Below, piece by piece: positions 15,723-24,335 of a DNA stretch of 64,000 nucleotides (position 1 is the stretch's first letter; every line of letters begins with the position of its first letter). The DNA is from an uncultured Lachnospiraceae bacterium (lineage in GTDB: Bacteria; Bacillota; Clostridia; Lachnospirales; Lachnospiraceae), in the NCBI GenBank assembly GCA_910588955.1, contig CAJURQ010000002.1:137758-201757 (forward strand), in the 5' to 3' direction. The notes under the pieces were generated by a model. It saw only the letters and a list, made by a program, of their open reading frames with translations. It was not told where the DNA came from and did not search any database. Position numbers and translations under genes: made by a program.

Positions 15723-17522
15723 CTATTTTTCCTCGAATAAGGGGATCAGCATATTTTCCGCCATCTCTTCCTCTGAAATAGGGGGATTCATATACTCAAG
15801 CGGTTTCGACTCCATCTGTCCGTCGGATCGTTTATAGGAAACCTGCTTCGGAAAGGCGGTCAACCCGATCGGCGTCATCACTTCACAAATGACTGGTCCG
15901 TCATAAGACAAAACCTCTTTCACTTTATCATCCAATTCTCTGTTGCTTTGAATAACGCACGTCTTAAGTCCGTAAGCCTCCGCAATTCTGGCTATGGGAG
16001 GAAGAGACAGTCCCGACCCTTCATCACATGCCACCAAATGACCTCCAAACAGATTTGTCTGGGTGGCTTTGATTGCCCCATAGCCCCTATTGCTCAGTAC
16101 AAAGAGCTTAATGGGCAGGTTCAGCCTTGCGATTGTCTCAAGCTCCTGAATATTCATCACAAATCCGCCATCGCCGTTTACCCCGACCGTTCTTCTGCCG
16201 CCTCCGGCAAGGCAGGCGCCTATGGCGGAAGGCAGCCCGTATCCCATGGAAGCCAGTCCTTTTGTAGAAAATACACGCTGTCCTTTCTTTACTCTGAATG
16301 TCTGCATCGAAATATCAATACAACTGCCGGAACTGCCGGATACATAGATATCTTCCGGGGTCATATGCCCGGAGATAGTTTCCAACAGGCAGTACGTATT
16401 GACTAAATCTTTTTGCTCCCAGTATTCCTGCTTCACAAGCGGATATTTTTCTTTGACGCGATCGCAGTAGGAAAACCATCTTCTCCTGTCCTTTTTTTGC
16501 AGCTTGTCCCTGTGTTTGATGATAAGCTCCATAAATTCCTTAGCATCCGCACAGATGGGAACATCGGGTCGCACATTGATCTTGTGCAGTTCCGCGCTGT
16601 CTATATCTACCATGATTTTAGTAGCTTCTCTAGCAAAACCGTCAAAATTATATCCGGTTTGAAGAAGGTTCAGTCGGGCTCCGACACTTAAAAAGAAATC
16701 GGCGTTCTGTTGTATAAAGTTGGCATAGCGGTGTCCGAGACCGCCCGGTCTGCCATAGTAGAGCGGATTTGTTTCTTCCATCAGGTCAATGCCGTTCCAC
16801 GTGGTGAGAACCGGAATGTGCAGCAAATTGACCAGTTCATCAAATTCACGAATACCATCAGACAGACGGATACCGTTTCCTGCCATAAGAACAGGGCGGT
16901 CAGAATGATTTAAAATATCTATAACCCGCAGTACCTGCGCCTCCAAATGGGTGTTATGCGGTTCCGGCACCGGCGTATACCCAATCAAGCTGTCCTCATC
17001 TATGACGGAAGCCTGTACATCCAGCGGGATATCAAGCCATACAGGTCCTTTCCTGCCGTGAGTCGCTTCATACAAAGCCCGCTCTACATGATAGCGTATC
17101 ATTTGCGGATCGTCTACCAAGGCAGCATACTTAGTCATCGGCTTTACCACAGAAATAATGTCCAATTCCTGCATCCCCTGCTGTCTGACGCCCTGTCGGT
17201 TGATCATATCAGCCCGCTTCACCTGCCCCGACACGACGAAGACAGGCGTGGATTCCAAATAGGCGCCGGCAACCCCGGTTAACGCATTCGTTCCGCCGGG
17301 TCCTGTAGTCACCATAAGCAGTCCAATCTTATTCGTCACTCTTGCATATGCCTCAGCCGCAATCGCGCAAGCCTGTTCGTGGAGACAGCAAATATATTGA
17401 ATTTTCCTGCTGTTTCCGAGTGAATCGTTCAAGTGCATGGCACCGCCGCCCGGCAGCATAAACATATGCTTTGTACCTGTTTCCTCTAACCTCTTAATTA
17501 CGTAATCCGACACTTTAATCAT
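15723..17522 (-). CDS. ThDP-dependent enzyme, acetolactate-synthase-like
   Basis: 599 residues with the three-domain layout of the acetolactate synthase family. Glu49 (LHEQACAIAAEAY) is the ThDP-activating residue. The central domain spans about 190-340, and the ThDP/Mg motif NGDGG...N starts at 449. Family members decarboxylate a 2-keto acid such as pyruvate and add the acyl carbanion to a carbonyl. In a CDP-dideoxysugar locus the closest known precedent is YerE, which adds a two-carbon branch to CDP-4-keto-3,6-dideoxyglucose on the way to yersiniose. The gene overlaps the aldolase gene by 4 bp, so the two act together. Substrate is inference. Confidence 0.75.
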   Translation of the reverse strand: MIKVSDYVIKRLEETGTKHMFMLPGGGAMHLNDSLGNSRKIQYICCLHEQACAIAAEAYARVTNKIGLLMVTTGPGGTNALTGVAGAYLESTPVFVVSGQVKRADMINRQGVRQQGMQELDIISVVKPMTKYAALVDDPQMIRYHVERALYEATHGRKGPVWLDIPLDVQASVIDEDSLIGYTPVPEPHNTHLEAQVLRVIDILNHSDRPVLMAGNGIRLSDGIREFDELVNLLHIPVLTTWNGIDLMEETNPLYYGRPGGLGHRYANFIQQNADFFLSVGARLNLLQTGYNFDGFAREATKIMVDIDSAELHKINVRPDVPICADAKEFMELIIKHRDKLQKKDRRRWFSYCDRVKEKYPLVKQEYWEQKDLVNTYCLLETISGHMTPEDIYVSGSSGSCIDISMQTFRVKKGQRVFSTKGLASMGYGLPSAIGACLAGGGRRTVGVNGDGGFVMNIQELETIARLNLPIKLFVLSNRGYGAIKATQTNLFGGHLVACDEGSGLSLPPIARIAEAYGLKTCVIQSNRELDDKVKEVLSYDGPVICEVMTPIGLTAFPKQVSYKRSDGQMESKPLEYMNPPISEEEMAENMLIPLFEEK

Positions 17523-19150
17523 CTTTGTGCTCCTAATACAAATTTACTATCTGTAATAAATGTAATTTTCATGTAATCTTTGGTGGCGCTCTCAAAATCC
17601 AACAGTATGTCATTGATTTCCGCATTCAATTCTTCCCATTTTTTCCCGGGATTAATAGGCGGCAATGAAACATCGGCATAATTTTCATCATAAGAATCGC
17701 CAAAACCGTCAAACCCTGCCAGAGCCACCCCGCTTACATGCAGCTTATTCAGCAACCGCAAGCACATAATACCCGCATTGTCAAAGTGATCCCATCCCCT
17801 TTTCACCAGCAGGTTAAAGTTTACCAACAGTTCATTTTCATCTGCATCTGTCTTAATATTCGAAGCAACGATTCTGGAAAATTTATAAAAGATTTCCGGA
17901 TATATTTCCTTTGCGTAATCATACCGAATTTTGTTACTAAAAAAAACATAGTCATACGAATAGTCGGCAAAAACCGCATTGACACCAATTACAACCGGAT
18001 TCACCCGGGAAATATAGGAAATGATTTTCTCCCGCTCCGCAATCAGGGACTTACCGGGCAGCAACAGCAAAATTTCCCTATTCCTAAACTGTTCCTTTAA
18101 AAAACGAAGCGTCGTCTCATCATTTATCATCTTGCTCTGGTAATCAATATAAGTTGCTTCCAGAAGATCATAGTCATATTTTTTTCGTTCCTCCGCAGAT
18201 AAGGATTCTATGATATTACGCATATCCCTTGCATTTGTTCTGTGGTTCTGGGACAAATACGCAATATTATTCACGTGGGTGCAATACATGCCGGCAATAA
18301 AATACGGCGTGGAATATCCCCATTGATAATGCTCTTGAAAATGCTGCATGTACATATCAATGGCATCCATTATCACATTCATGTCATAATTCCCCTGAAA
18401 TTTACGGTTCAAAAAATTTGCAACCAGCTCCGTTGTTGCGTTGCCTGCTCCCCGTCCCATTCCGCACAGGCTGGCATCTACAATACAGCTCCTGTTTGTC
18501 TGTAAAAGAAATTCTACGAACTGCATCGTCAGGGCAAAAGATAACTGCTGGTTGTTATGGGAATGAAAGCCCAGCTTAATATGTTTATCCAAATGCTCAT
18601 CTAAAATAGAGAGAATATGGGTAAGATCCTCTCCATACATAGCTCCAAATGTATCCACTACCGATAAGCACACGGGTGAAACCCAATTGATTTCGCCAGC
18701 AAGATCCACAAGCTCACGGTCACTGTATCCCAAGGTATTTGCCGCCTGTAAATATACCTTGTAACCGCGTTCTTTTATCCTCTGGCTGACCGCAATTCCC
18801 TCTTTATACTTATGCTGCGGAAAAACAACACGAATAGCATCAATCGATTTGTGATCACAGTCAGGAAGACTGTCCAAGTCATATCGATCCCAATCTATCA
18901 TAGCCACATAGGTTGTACGGGGATTTTTCTCCGTCAAATAAAACTCCAGATCCGCCGGAAGATGATAAAATGTAGATCCCTCCCTGTGAGGAGCATCCTT
19001 AAGCCATCCGCACTCAATAATATCCACGTTAGCGTCCTGCATCTTCTTAATTATCCCTTTTATAGCCGGAATGCCAAATTCAGAGTTTACTATATATGCC
19101 CCATCGCGTAAGGTACAATCCAATAGCTGCACTTGTTCTCGCATATGCAT
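17519..19150 (-). CDS. DRE-TIM aldolase fused to a C-terminal Rossmann-like module (copy 1)
   Basis: 543 residues. Residues 1 to about 300 are an HMGL-like TIM barrel: Arg15-Asp16 (LDCTLRDG), DTFG 166-169, metal ligands His196/His198 (GFHSHNN) and GMGRGAGN 230-237. Related enzymes are 4-hydroxy-2-oxovalerate aldolase and isopropylmalate synthase. Residues about 355-543 hold a second module with LLLLPGKSL, NPVVIGVN, DYVFFSN and VALAGFDGFG, which recalls DUF115/GT42-like Rossmann folds; that likeness is by eye. A paralogue lies at 39647-41248. It overlaps the ThDP gene by 4 bp. The start ATG has GGAG 4 nt away. Confidence 0.75.
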   Translation of the reverse strand: MHMREQVQLLDCTLRDGAYIVNSEFGIPAIKGIIKKMQDANVDIIECGWLKDAPHREGSTFYHLPADLEFYLTEKNPRTTYVAMIDWDRYDLDSLPDCDHKSIDAIRVVFPQHKYKEGIAVSQRIKERGYKVYLQAANTLGYSDRELVDLAGEINWVSPVCLSVVDTFGAMYGEDLTHILSILDEHLDKHIKLGFHSHNNQQLSFALTMQFVEFLLQTNRSCIVDASLCGMGRGAGNATTELVANFLNRKFQGNYDMNVIMDAIDMYMQHFQEHYQWGYSTPYFIAGMYCTHVNNIAYLSQNHRTNARDMRNIIESLSAEERKKYDYDLLEATYIDYQSKMINDETTLRFLKEQFRNREILLLLPGKSLIAEREKIISYISRVNPVVIGVNAVFADYSYDYVFFSNKIRYDYAKEIYPEIFYKFSRIVASNIKTDADENELLVNFNLLVKRGWDHFDNAGIMCLRLLNKLHVSGVALAGFDGFGDSYDENYADVSLPPINPGKKWEELNAEINDILLDFESATKDYMKITFITDSKFVLGAQR

Positions 19151-19214
19151 ATTTCTCCTTCTGTCAATGAAATAACATTTATTCGTGCTTTAAAACATCA
19201 AAGACTCTGAAACC

Positions 19215-19243
19215 AGAATAAACTAAATAATATTTTATGGCAA
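19215..19243 (-). promoter_or_regulatory. Candidate sigma-A promoter before the aldolase-ThDP block
   Basis: On the minus strand TTGCCA (19243-19238) and TATTCT (19220-19215) are separated by 17 bp in an AT-rich 149-bp gap. It would place a start point about 55-60 bp before the aldolase ATG. The -35 matches consensus at 5 of 6, the -10 at 4 of 6. Possible internal promoter. Confidence 0.35.
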
Positions 19244-19299
19244 GTATAAATTATATTCCGGTTGGGGAACGACATCCCCTGTCCTGCCGCCCGTTTTCC

Positions 19300-20691
19300 T
19301 CAAAACAGTGATTTATCTTTAATGAGCTTGTGCAGCGCCAGCAAACCGATCACCACTGCCAATCCCCACCGAATCCAAATTTGATCCATAAAAAGATAGC
19401 TGCCTGCACAACCAATAAGCACGGGAATAATCCCGCAAAGGTAAAATGACCATTTAAAATGATATTGCCCAATATAATATCTTGCCAGAATATCATGCGC
19501 TATGAAAATAAGTATTTGTACTGCCAAAGTTGCCAAAGCCGCTCCCGTCATACCAAAGCGCGGAATCATAAAATAATTTAGCGCAATATTTGCCGTCGCC
19601 CCAAAAACCGTGATCGTAGAAAGACCTTTTGTCTTCTTGTTAACAATTTCAAAATTAGCGGGAAAACTATATAAAAAGATAAAGTAGCAGTTGACAATGA
19701 TCAGCGGGATGAACGCGATTCCCTCCCAATACTCTTTCGCAAGCATGATGCGGACAATTTCCGGGAAAATCATTAAATATCCCATAGTTGCCAACGTGTA
19801 TGTTTTCAGATAGCGCCTGGAATGCAATCGAATATAATCGATATCACCCTCATACTGTTTTCTGAAATAATCGGTTTTCCACGCATTATTCATGGCTGAC
19901 CACAAGGCGGATGTGGGAAGCGCCATACCGTAACATATACTGTATATCCCGGCTTCCCCGGGATTTGACATATGTTTAATCATAATTCGATCTGCCTGTA
20001 CAAGGAGTAGTGATGCCAAGTTATGAAAGATCAAAGGAAATGAATAATCTATACAAAACCTCCAGTACTTCATCGTAAGGGCATGCCGCTGGGGCAACAT
20101 AAACTTCAACCACATAATGACACCGACGCCAATATACAAAATTGCGCTCCCCCAATACATACCCATATATTTATAATTTGGAGCGCAGAAAAATGTAAAG
20201 AACACGGACAAGAAAAACGTTCCCAATGTCAAAAGCACCGAAACCACTAAATAAACTACTACTTTTTGGCAAGCTGTAAAATATGCATACGCAAAATTAA
20301 TACAGTATACACCAAACGCATGTGAAGCCAAAATGAACAGGTAGTCCTTTTTTACCGCTAAAAAATCGGCAAAGACATCACCCGTTAGAAATATAATAAG
20401 TATACTCACAAAATATCCGACAGTAGACAGACCTAACACGCTTGCACAATATTTTTCATATTCGTCTTCATCTAATTCGTTCTTTTTTACCAGCAGGCTT
20501 CCGTGTGTCTGTAAACCGCAAATAATCGAAATCATATTTACAACGCTCAAATAGACGGAATAATATCCGTTCTCATCAGGAGTCATTATCCGCGTGTATA
20601 CAGGCGAAAAAATGACAGCAGCACCTTGGACAAAGAAGGTGCTGATAATGTAAATAATGCTCCGAAAAGTTGCCGACTCAGATTTTTTCAT
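19300..20691 (-). CDS. wzx: Wzx-type oligosaccharide flippase (PST/MATE family)
   Basis: 463 residues with 12-14 predicted membrane helices. The start SIIYIISTFFVQGAAVIFSP is like polysaccharide transporter (MOP superfamily) proteins. It would flip an undecaprenyl-linked repeat unit across the membrane. GAGG lies 7 nt before the ATG at 20691. The gene is between the sialic-acid-like genes and the aldolase block. Two ABC flippases are also present in the window, so the division of labour is unclear. Confidence 0.85.
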   Translation of the reverse strand: MKKSESATFRSIIYIISTFFVQGAAVIFSPVYTRIMTPDENGYYSVYLSVVNMISIICGLQTHGSLLVKKNELDEDEYEKYCASVLGLSTVGYFVSILIIFLTGDVFADFLAVKKDYLFILASHAFGVYCINFAYAYFTACQKVVVYLVVSVLLTLGTFFLSVFFTFFCAPNYKYMGMYWGSAILYIGVGVIMWLKFMLPQRHALTMKYWRFCIDYSFPLIFHNLASLLLVQADRIMIKHMSNPGEAGIYSICYGMALPTSALWSAMNNAWKTDYFRKQYEGDIDYIRLHSRRYLKTYTLATMGYLMIFPEIVRIMLAKEYWEGIAFIPLIIVNCYFIFLYSFPANFEIVNKKTKGLSTITVFGATANIALNYFMIPRFGMTGAALATLAVQILIFIAHDILARYYIGQYHFKWSFYLCGIIPVLIGCAGSYLFMDQIWIRWGLAVVIGLLALHKLIKDKSLF

Positions 20692-20706
20692 TCATATGCC
20701 TCATCG

Positions 20707-20796
20707 CTAAAAAAAGCGTCCATCCCGCTTTAGTTCTTTAAAATGTTCGATATCCCTATACTTAAATACTTTGGCAGGGTTTCCACCCGCTATCGT
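20707..20796 (-). pseudogene. Relic of a hexapeptide acetyltransferase (C-terminal end only)
   Basis: The gap after the NeuA-phosphatase gene codes, in one frame ending with TAG at 20707, a peptide that reads TIAGGNPAKVFKYRDIEHF and so on for about 29 residues. AGGNPAKV is the standard tail of left-handed beta-helix acetyltransferases such as NeuD and CatB types. No upstream part survives, since the frame runs into the neuA-phosphatase gene. It is the stump of a deleted acetyltransferase gene that once followed or stood in for part of this block. Confidence 0.75.
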
Positions 20797-21962
20797 TCTT
20801 CAAACAGTAAATCCACAACCTCTCTCAATACACCTTCGCCGCCCTTCGCCTTTGCTACATAGTCTGCAACTGCCTGTACAGGTAGTGCGGCATCCGCCGG
20901 ACAACATCCGAAACCCACACTTTCAACAACCTCCAAATCATTGAGATCATCGCCTATATATACAATTTCTTCCATTGTAATGTGATATATATTACATAAT
21001 TCTCTAATTTTAGCTAATTTGTCTTTACATCCCACTTCAATAATATCCAGCTTCAGTTTTTCAGCCCTTCTTATGTTCAGTTCAACACTCTCACCCGTAA
21101 TGATTCCTGTAATAATCCCATGCTCTTTTAATATAGAGACCCCCATTCCGTCACGGGTATTAAATTTCTTCATTTCATCTCCGTACTCAGAATAATACAT
21201 TCCCCCGTCCGTAAGACAGCCATCGCAATCTGTCAACAGCATTTTTATATGTTTACGCTTATCGCACCTATTGCCACGTAATTTATTTTGCATAAGCGTT
21301 TCTAATACAACCCAGTCATCCGGTTCATCAATTTCAAAAAAGGTATTCTCCGGCATTTCAGAAATACGTATCTTTCCTGAAACACGATTGCCGGATTCTA
21401 TTAAGTTCTTTTTAGATGTAATATAGAAAGCGCCATTCTCAACAAAATATCCCTCAAATTCCTGCCTGCGGGGGCGGTGGAATACATCATAATTAGTCGG
21501 AGCGGCTATTCCGCTCTGGTCAACCCCCCAGTGGAATCTTTTCTGCTTTACGACAGATAATACGCTGTCTGTATCCGGAGAGCGAAACACCTCAAATCCG
21601 TTAGATAAATCCGCTCCGGTTAGCAACGGCGAGGTTGCCTGTATCAAAACAATATTATCAAAATCATATTTTTCGGCAAATTCCAACATTGCAAATTCCG
21701 TAGAAGCAGTGTCTGTCGAAGATTCTGCGGAGCGATCGATAATCATAATTTTACTGCCAATCTCTCCCATCGCCTTCTGGAAACTTTGTATTACGCCTTT
21801 GATTTGCACGCTGTCAGTTGCAACATACACCTTGTCGATATATGCACACTCACACGCCGCATTTACCGTCCAATAAACCAACGGCTTCCCACAAAATTCC
21901 TTTATATTTTTTAATGGAATAGATTTACTCCCGCCCCGCACGGGTATAAATGCTACGTTCAT
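20790..21962 (-). CDS. Fusion of acylneuraminate cytidylyltransferase and KdsC-like phosphatase
   Basis: 390 residues. Residues 1 to about 228 are a CMP-sugar synthetase: FIPVRGGSKSIPLKNI is the CTP-binding signature, followed by LIQATSPLL. Residues about 238-390 are a HAD phosphatase of the KdsC group: Asp245 and Asp247 in LLTDCDGCLTDG, TGE, and GDDLNDLEV. The fused enzyme would dephosphorylate a 9- or 8-phosphate sugar acid and activate it with CTP. It overlaps the neuB-like gene by 4 bp. The layout resembles animal CMAS, which also carries a HAD-like tail. Confidence 0.88.
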   Translation of the reverse strand: MNVAFIPVRGGSKSIPLKNIKEFCGKPLVYWTVNAACECAYIDKVYVATDSVQIKGVIQSFQKAMGEIGSKIMIIDRSAESSTDTASTEFAMLEFAEKYDFDNIVLIQATSPLLTGADLSNGFEVFRSPDTDSVLSVVKQKRFHWGVDQSGIAAPTNYDVFHRPRRQEFEGYFVENGAFYITSKKNLIESGNRVSGKIRISEMPENTFFEIDEPDDWVVLETLMQNKLRGNRCDKRKHIKMLLTDCDGCLTDGGMYYSEYGDEMKKFNTRDGMGVSILKEHGIITGIITGESVELNIRRAEKLKLDIIEVGCKDKLAKIRELCNIYHITMEEIVYIGDDLNDLEVVESVGFGCCPADAALPVQAVADYVAKAKGGEGVLREVVDLLFEER

Positions 21963-22834
21963 AATACATCCTTTCTGTACTTCAGTTTTTCGCGCTGCAC
22001 ATTTTCTATCGGCAATATTTCTTCCTGCTTATAAGCAAGCGCCGTATGAAGCGCCTGCAGATTACGAACCAGCTTTCGTATGCCATCAGGTTCCAGCGAC
22101 GCCGCATGATCAGTGCCCTTCCATGTACGGTCTAAGGTATAGTGCCGTTCAATGTAATTGGCTCCCAACGTATATGCCCCGTCGTCAATTGCAATTCCTT
22201 TATGATGTCCCGAAAATCCGATTCCCTTCACTTTATCTTCATACAGCTGTCTCAGTCTTGTTATTTCCAACAGGCAGACATCCTCAAAGGGAACCGGATA
22301 ACCGGATGTGCAGTTATACAATACCAGATCCTGATTCCTGCCATTATTAACAAATAATTGTATAATTTCCTCTTCCTCTTTATGTGATGTCATACCCAGC
22401 GACAAATGTATCTCACCTTTATAGTTGTCACATAACCATTGCAGCATTTCAAAGTGAGTATTACATGCGGACGGTATCTTAATAAACTCGGGATTCAGTC
22501 CCGCAATTTCTTTCGCTGACGGCATGTCCCAGACTGAAGTGGAATATACAACCCCCTCCCTTTCACACCATTCTTTTAACTGCGCGTGCTGATCCACATT
22601 AAATTCAAGGAATTCCCTATGCTGCCCATATGTAGTCCCATATGAGTTTAAGGGATTCGGATGCGGTGCATTATACTGTTCCTCCGTCAGCAGCACTTTG
22701 GGACATCTTTTTTGAAACTTGACGGCATCGACTTTACAGAAGGAGCTGGCTACCGTTATAAGCTCTTTCGCAATATCCATATCGCCCTTGTGATTACAGC
22801 CAATTTCCGCTATGATATAAGGCTTCTTATACAT
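21959..22834 (-). CDS. NeuB-family sialic-acid-type synthase lacking the SAF domain
   Basis: 291 residues of NeuB TIM barrel: IAEIGCNHKGD at the start, KFQKR, FIKIPSACN, LSLGM, FSGHHKGIA and GANYIERHYTLDRTWKGTDHAASL. These bind PEP, metal and the N-acyl sugar. It condenses PEP with an N-acylmannosamine-like sugar or its phosphate. NeuB is normally about 345 residues with a C-terminal antifreeze-like (SAF) domain that covers the partner active site; here the chain stops at the linker (LKYRKDVL) and no SAF remnant follows. Either a natural short form or one needing another partner. Confidence 0.82.
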   Translation of the reverse strand: MYKKPYIIAEIGCNHKGDMDIAKELITVASSFCKVDAVKFQKRCPKVLLTEEQYNAPHPNPLNSYGTTYGQHREFLEFNVDQHAQLKEWCEREGVVYSTSVWDMPSAKEIAGLNPEFIKIPSACNTHFEMLQWLCDNYKGEIHLSLGMTSHKEEEEIIQLFVNNGRNQDLVLYNCTSGYPVPFEDVCLLEITRLRQLYEDKVKGIGFSGHHKGIAIDDGAYTLGANYIERHYTLDRTWKGTDHAASLEPDGIRKLVRNLQALHTALAYKQEEILPIENVQREKLKYRKDVL

Positions 22835-22835
22835 G

Positions 22836-24335
22836 TTATTTCCTCTCCTTGTCTCTCAGCAATAAATCAATTTCTCTGCACATATTATTAAATGAATTCT
22901 TTTGCCAGAACATATCACCCTTTTGCAGCGCTTGGTGATTTTTCTCCACAATATGATTATACAAATCTGTCACATCATTAACATATTCTGCATAACCCTG
23001 ATCACATAGTGCCCGCATGGTATCGGCATGTCCAATATTATATATATATGTTTTTAACCCAAACCCCATACCTTCATAGATTGCCGTAGAGTATACCCCT
23101 ATCTGAATATCACATCCAGCAAAATACTCATAAATATTATGTTCTAAACTATCAATAACCTGTATCTTGGATTCCGCCAGCCAAGGATACCTCGTTTTCC
23201 ACCCCATATATTCTTCCGGATGAAGCTTATATATGATTTTATACTCCCCATCCTTCAATCGTTCACACAAATCAACCGCCAGCCTGCTCAGTTTATTCCC
23301 GATTGTCCCCTGTGAAACAAAAATAATATTTACTGTTCCCGCTTCCGATTTTGAATTATATTTCTTTATTTGGCGCTCAAAGTACGGATAGCCTGTCACC
23401 TTAATATGTTCATCCGAAATCGGAAGATCCACGCATTTCTTCCAGTATTCGGAAAATACAAACAGGTAATCCGGAAACTGCTTAATTTCCCCGCATGCAG
23501 GTGAAAAATGATAAGCGGCATGGGAAGAATTCATCGTCCCATGCTGAAGCTCAATTGTCGGAATATTCCTTTCTTTGGCGAATTCATTTAACAGCATGCA
23601 ATACCGACTGTACCAAACAACTTCTACGATTAGTTTGGGGTTCGTTTTATCAATAATTCTTTTATAGTATTTGCTGAGGATCTTTATTTCAAACACCAAG
23701 CGCACTATTTGCAAATACACCTTTTCTTTATCTACAGAGTACTGATACGCTTCTGACATCTCTGACAATGGTGCCTCAAATTTATCACAAACCTCTTTAT
23801 AAATCCGTCTGTATTTAGGTGTATTCAACAACCTGTGACCTTGCGAATAAAGAATACTTATAATAATCAACCAATCATTATAATAAATGTTATCTATTTG
23901 CAGGGGACGTAAATGCTCCATTTTAAACGGTTTCTCCAGCACAAGAGAGTCCCTATAATGTTTCACCAGCTCATCCGTATAGACACACTCAAAAATATTT
24001 TCCGACTTAACTCTGCGCTCATGTGAAACAAATAAAATATCTGTCTTTTGAAGTTTCCTTTTATTTCGTCTTCCTGCTAAAAAAAATATATTTTTTATAT
24101 TCTTAAAAAAAGTATCAATAACTCCGGATTTTACAAAATGCGCCGCCAATCCCAACATCTCACTGCAGAACTGAACATTCCATAATTCTACCCTGTAGTA
24201 AGCCCACGGCTGAACACCGTCTATCTCAATATCAAATAAGTTATGCTTTGTTTCAATTTCTAAAAATGCATTAATATCCATAGTCACTTTACCATATAGC
24301 CTGTACTTAAGCTCCTCACTTAACCGCCTCCACAT
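22836..24335 (-). CDS. Putative sialyltransferase/capsule-type glycosyltransferase
   Basis: About 499 residues from the ATG at 24335; ATG 24281 (MDINAF) is an equally possible start, and neither has a strong ribosome site. The C-terminal half resembles KpsS/polysialyltransferase-type glycosyltransferases: ELQHGTMNSSHAAYHF, FSEYWKK, VTGYP, IIYKLHPEE and IGVYSTAIYEG, the last two lining the nucleotide site in GT-B enzymes of this kind. It ends 1 bp before the neuB-like gene, so a CMP-sugar acid is the likely donor. Acceptor unknown. Confidence 0.65.
   Translation of the reverse strand: MWRRLSEELKYRLYGKVTMDINAFLEIETKHNLFDIEIDGVQPWAYYRVELWNVQFCSEMLGLAAHFVKSGVIDTFFKNIKNIFFLAGRRNKRKLQKTDILFVSHERRVKSENIFECVYTDELVKHYRDSLVLEKPFKMEHLRPLQIDNIYYNDWLIIISILYSQGHRLLNTPKYRRIYKEVCDKFEAPLSEMSEAYQYSVDKEKVYLQIVRLVFEIKILSKYYKRIIDKTNPKLIVEVVWYSRYCMLLNEFAKERNIPTIELQHGTMNSSHAAYHFSPACGEIKQFPDYLFVFSEYWKKCVDLPISDEHIKVTGYPYFERQIKKYNSKSEAGTVNIIFVSQGTIGNKLSRLAVDLCERLKDGEYKIIYKLHPEEYMGWKTRYPWLAESKIQVIDSLEHNIYEYFAGCDIQIGVYSTAIYEGMGFGLKTYIYNIGHADTMRALCDQGYAEYVNDVTDLYNHIVEKNHQALQKGDMFWQKNSFNNMCREIDLLLRDKERK

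Noticed and set aside
15723..17522. Housekeeping acetolactate synthase (ilvB)
   Set aside because: No small regulatory subunit or ilv genes nearby; it is translationally coupled to the aldolase in a sugar nucleotide block.
19262..19277. GGGGA/TCCCC hairpin after the wzx stop as a terminator
   Set aside because: Only a 5-bp stem and no T tract; too weak to call.
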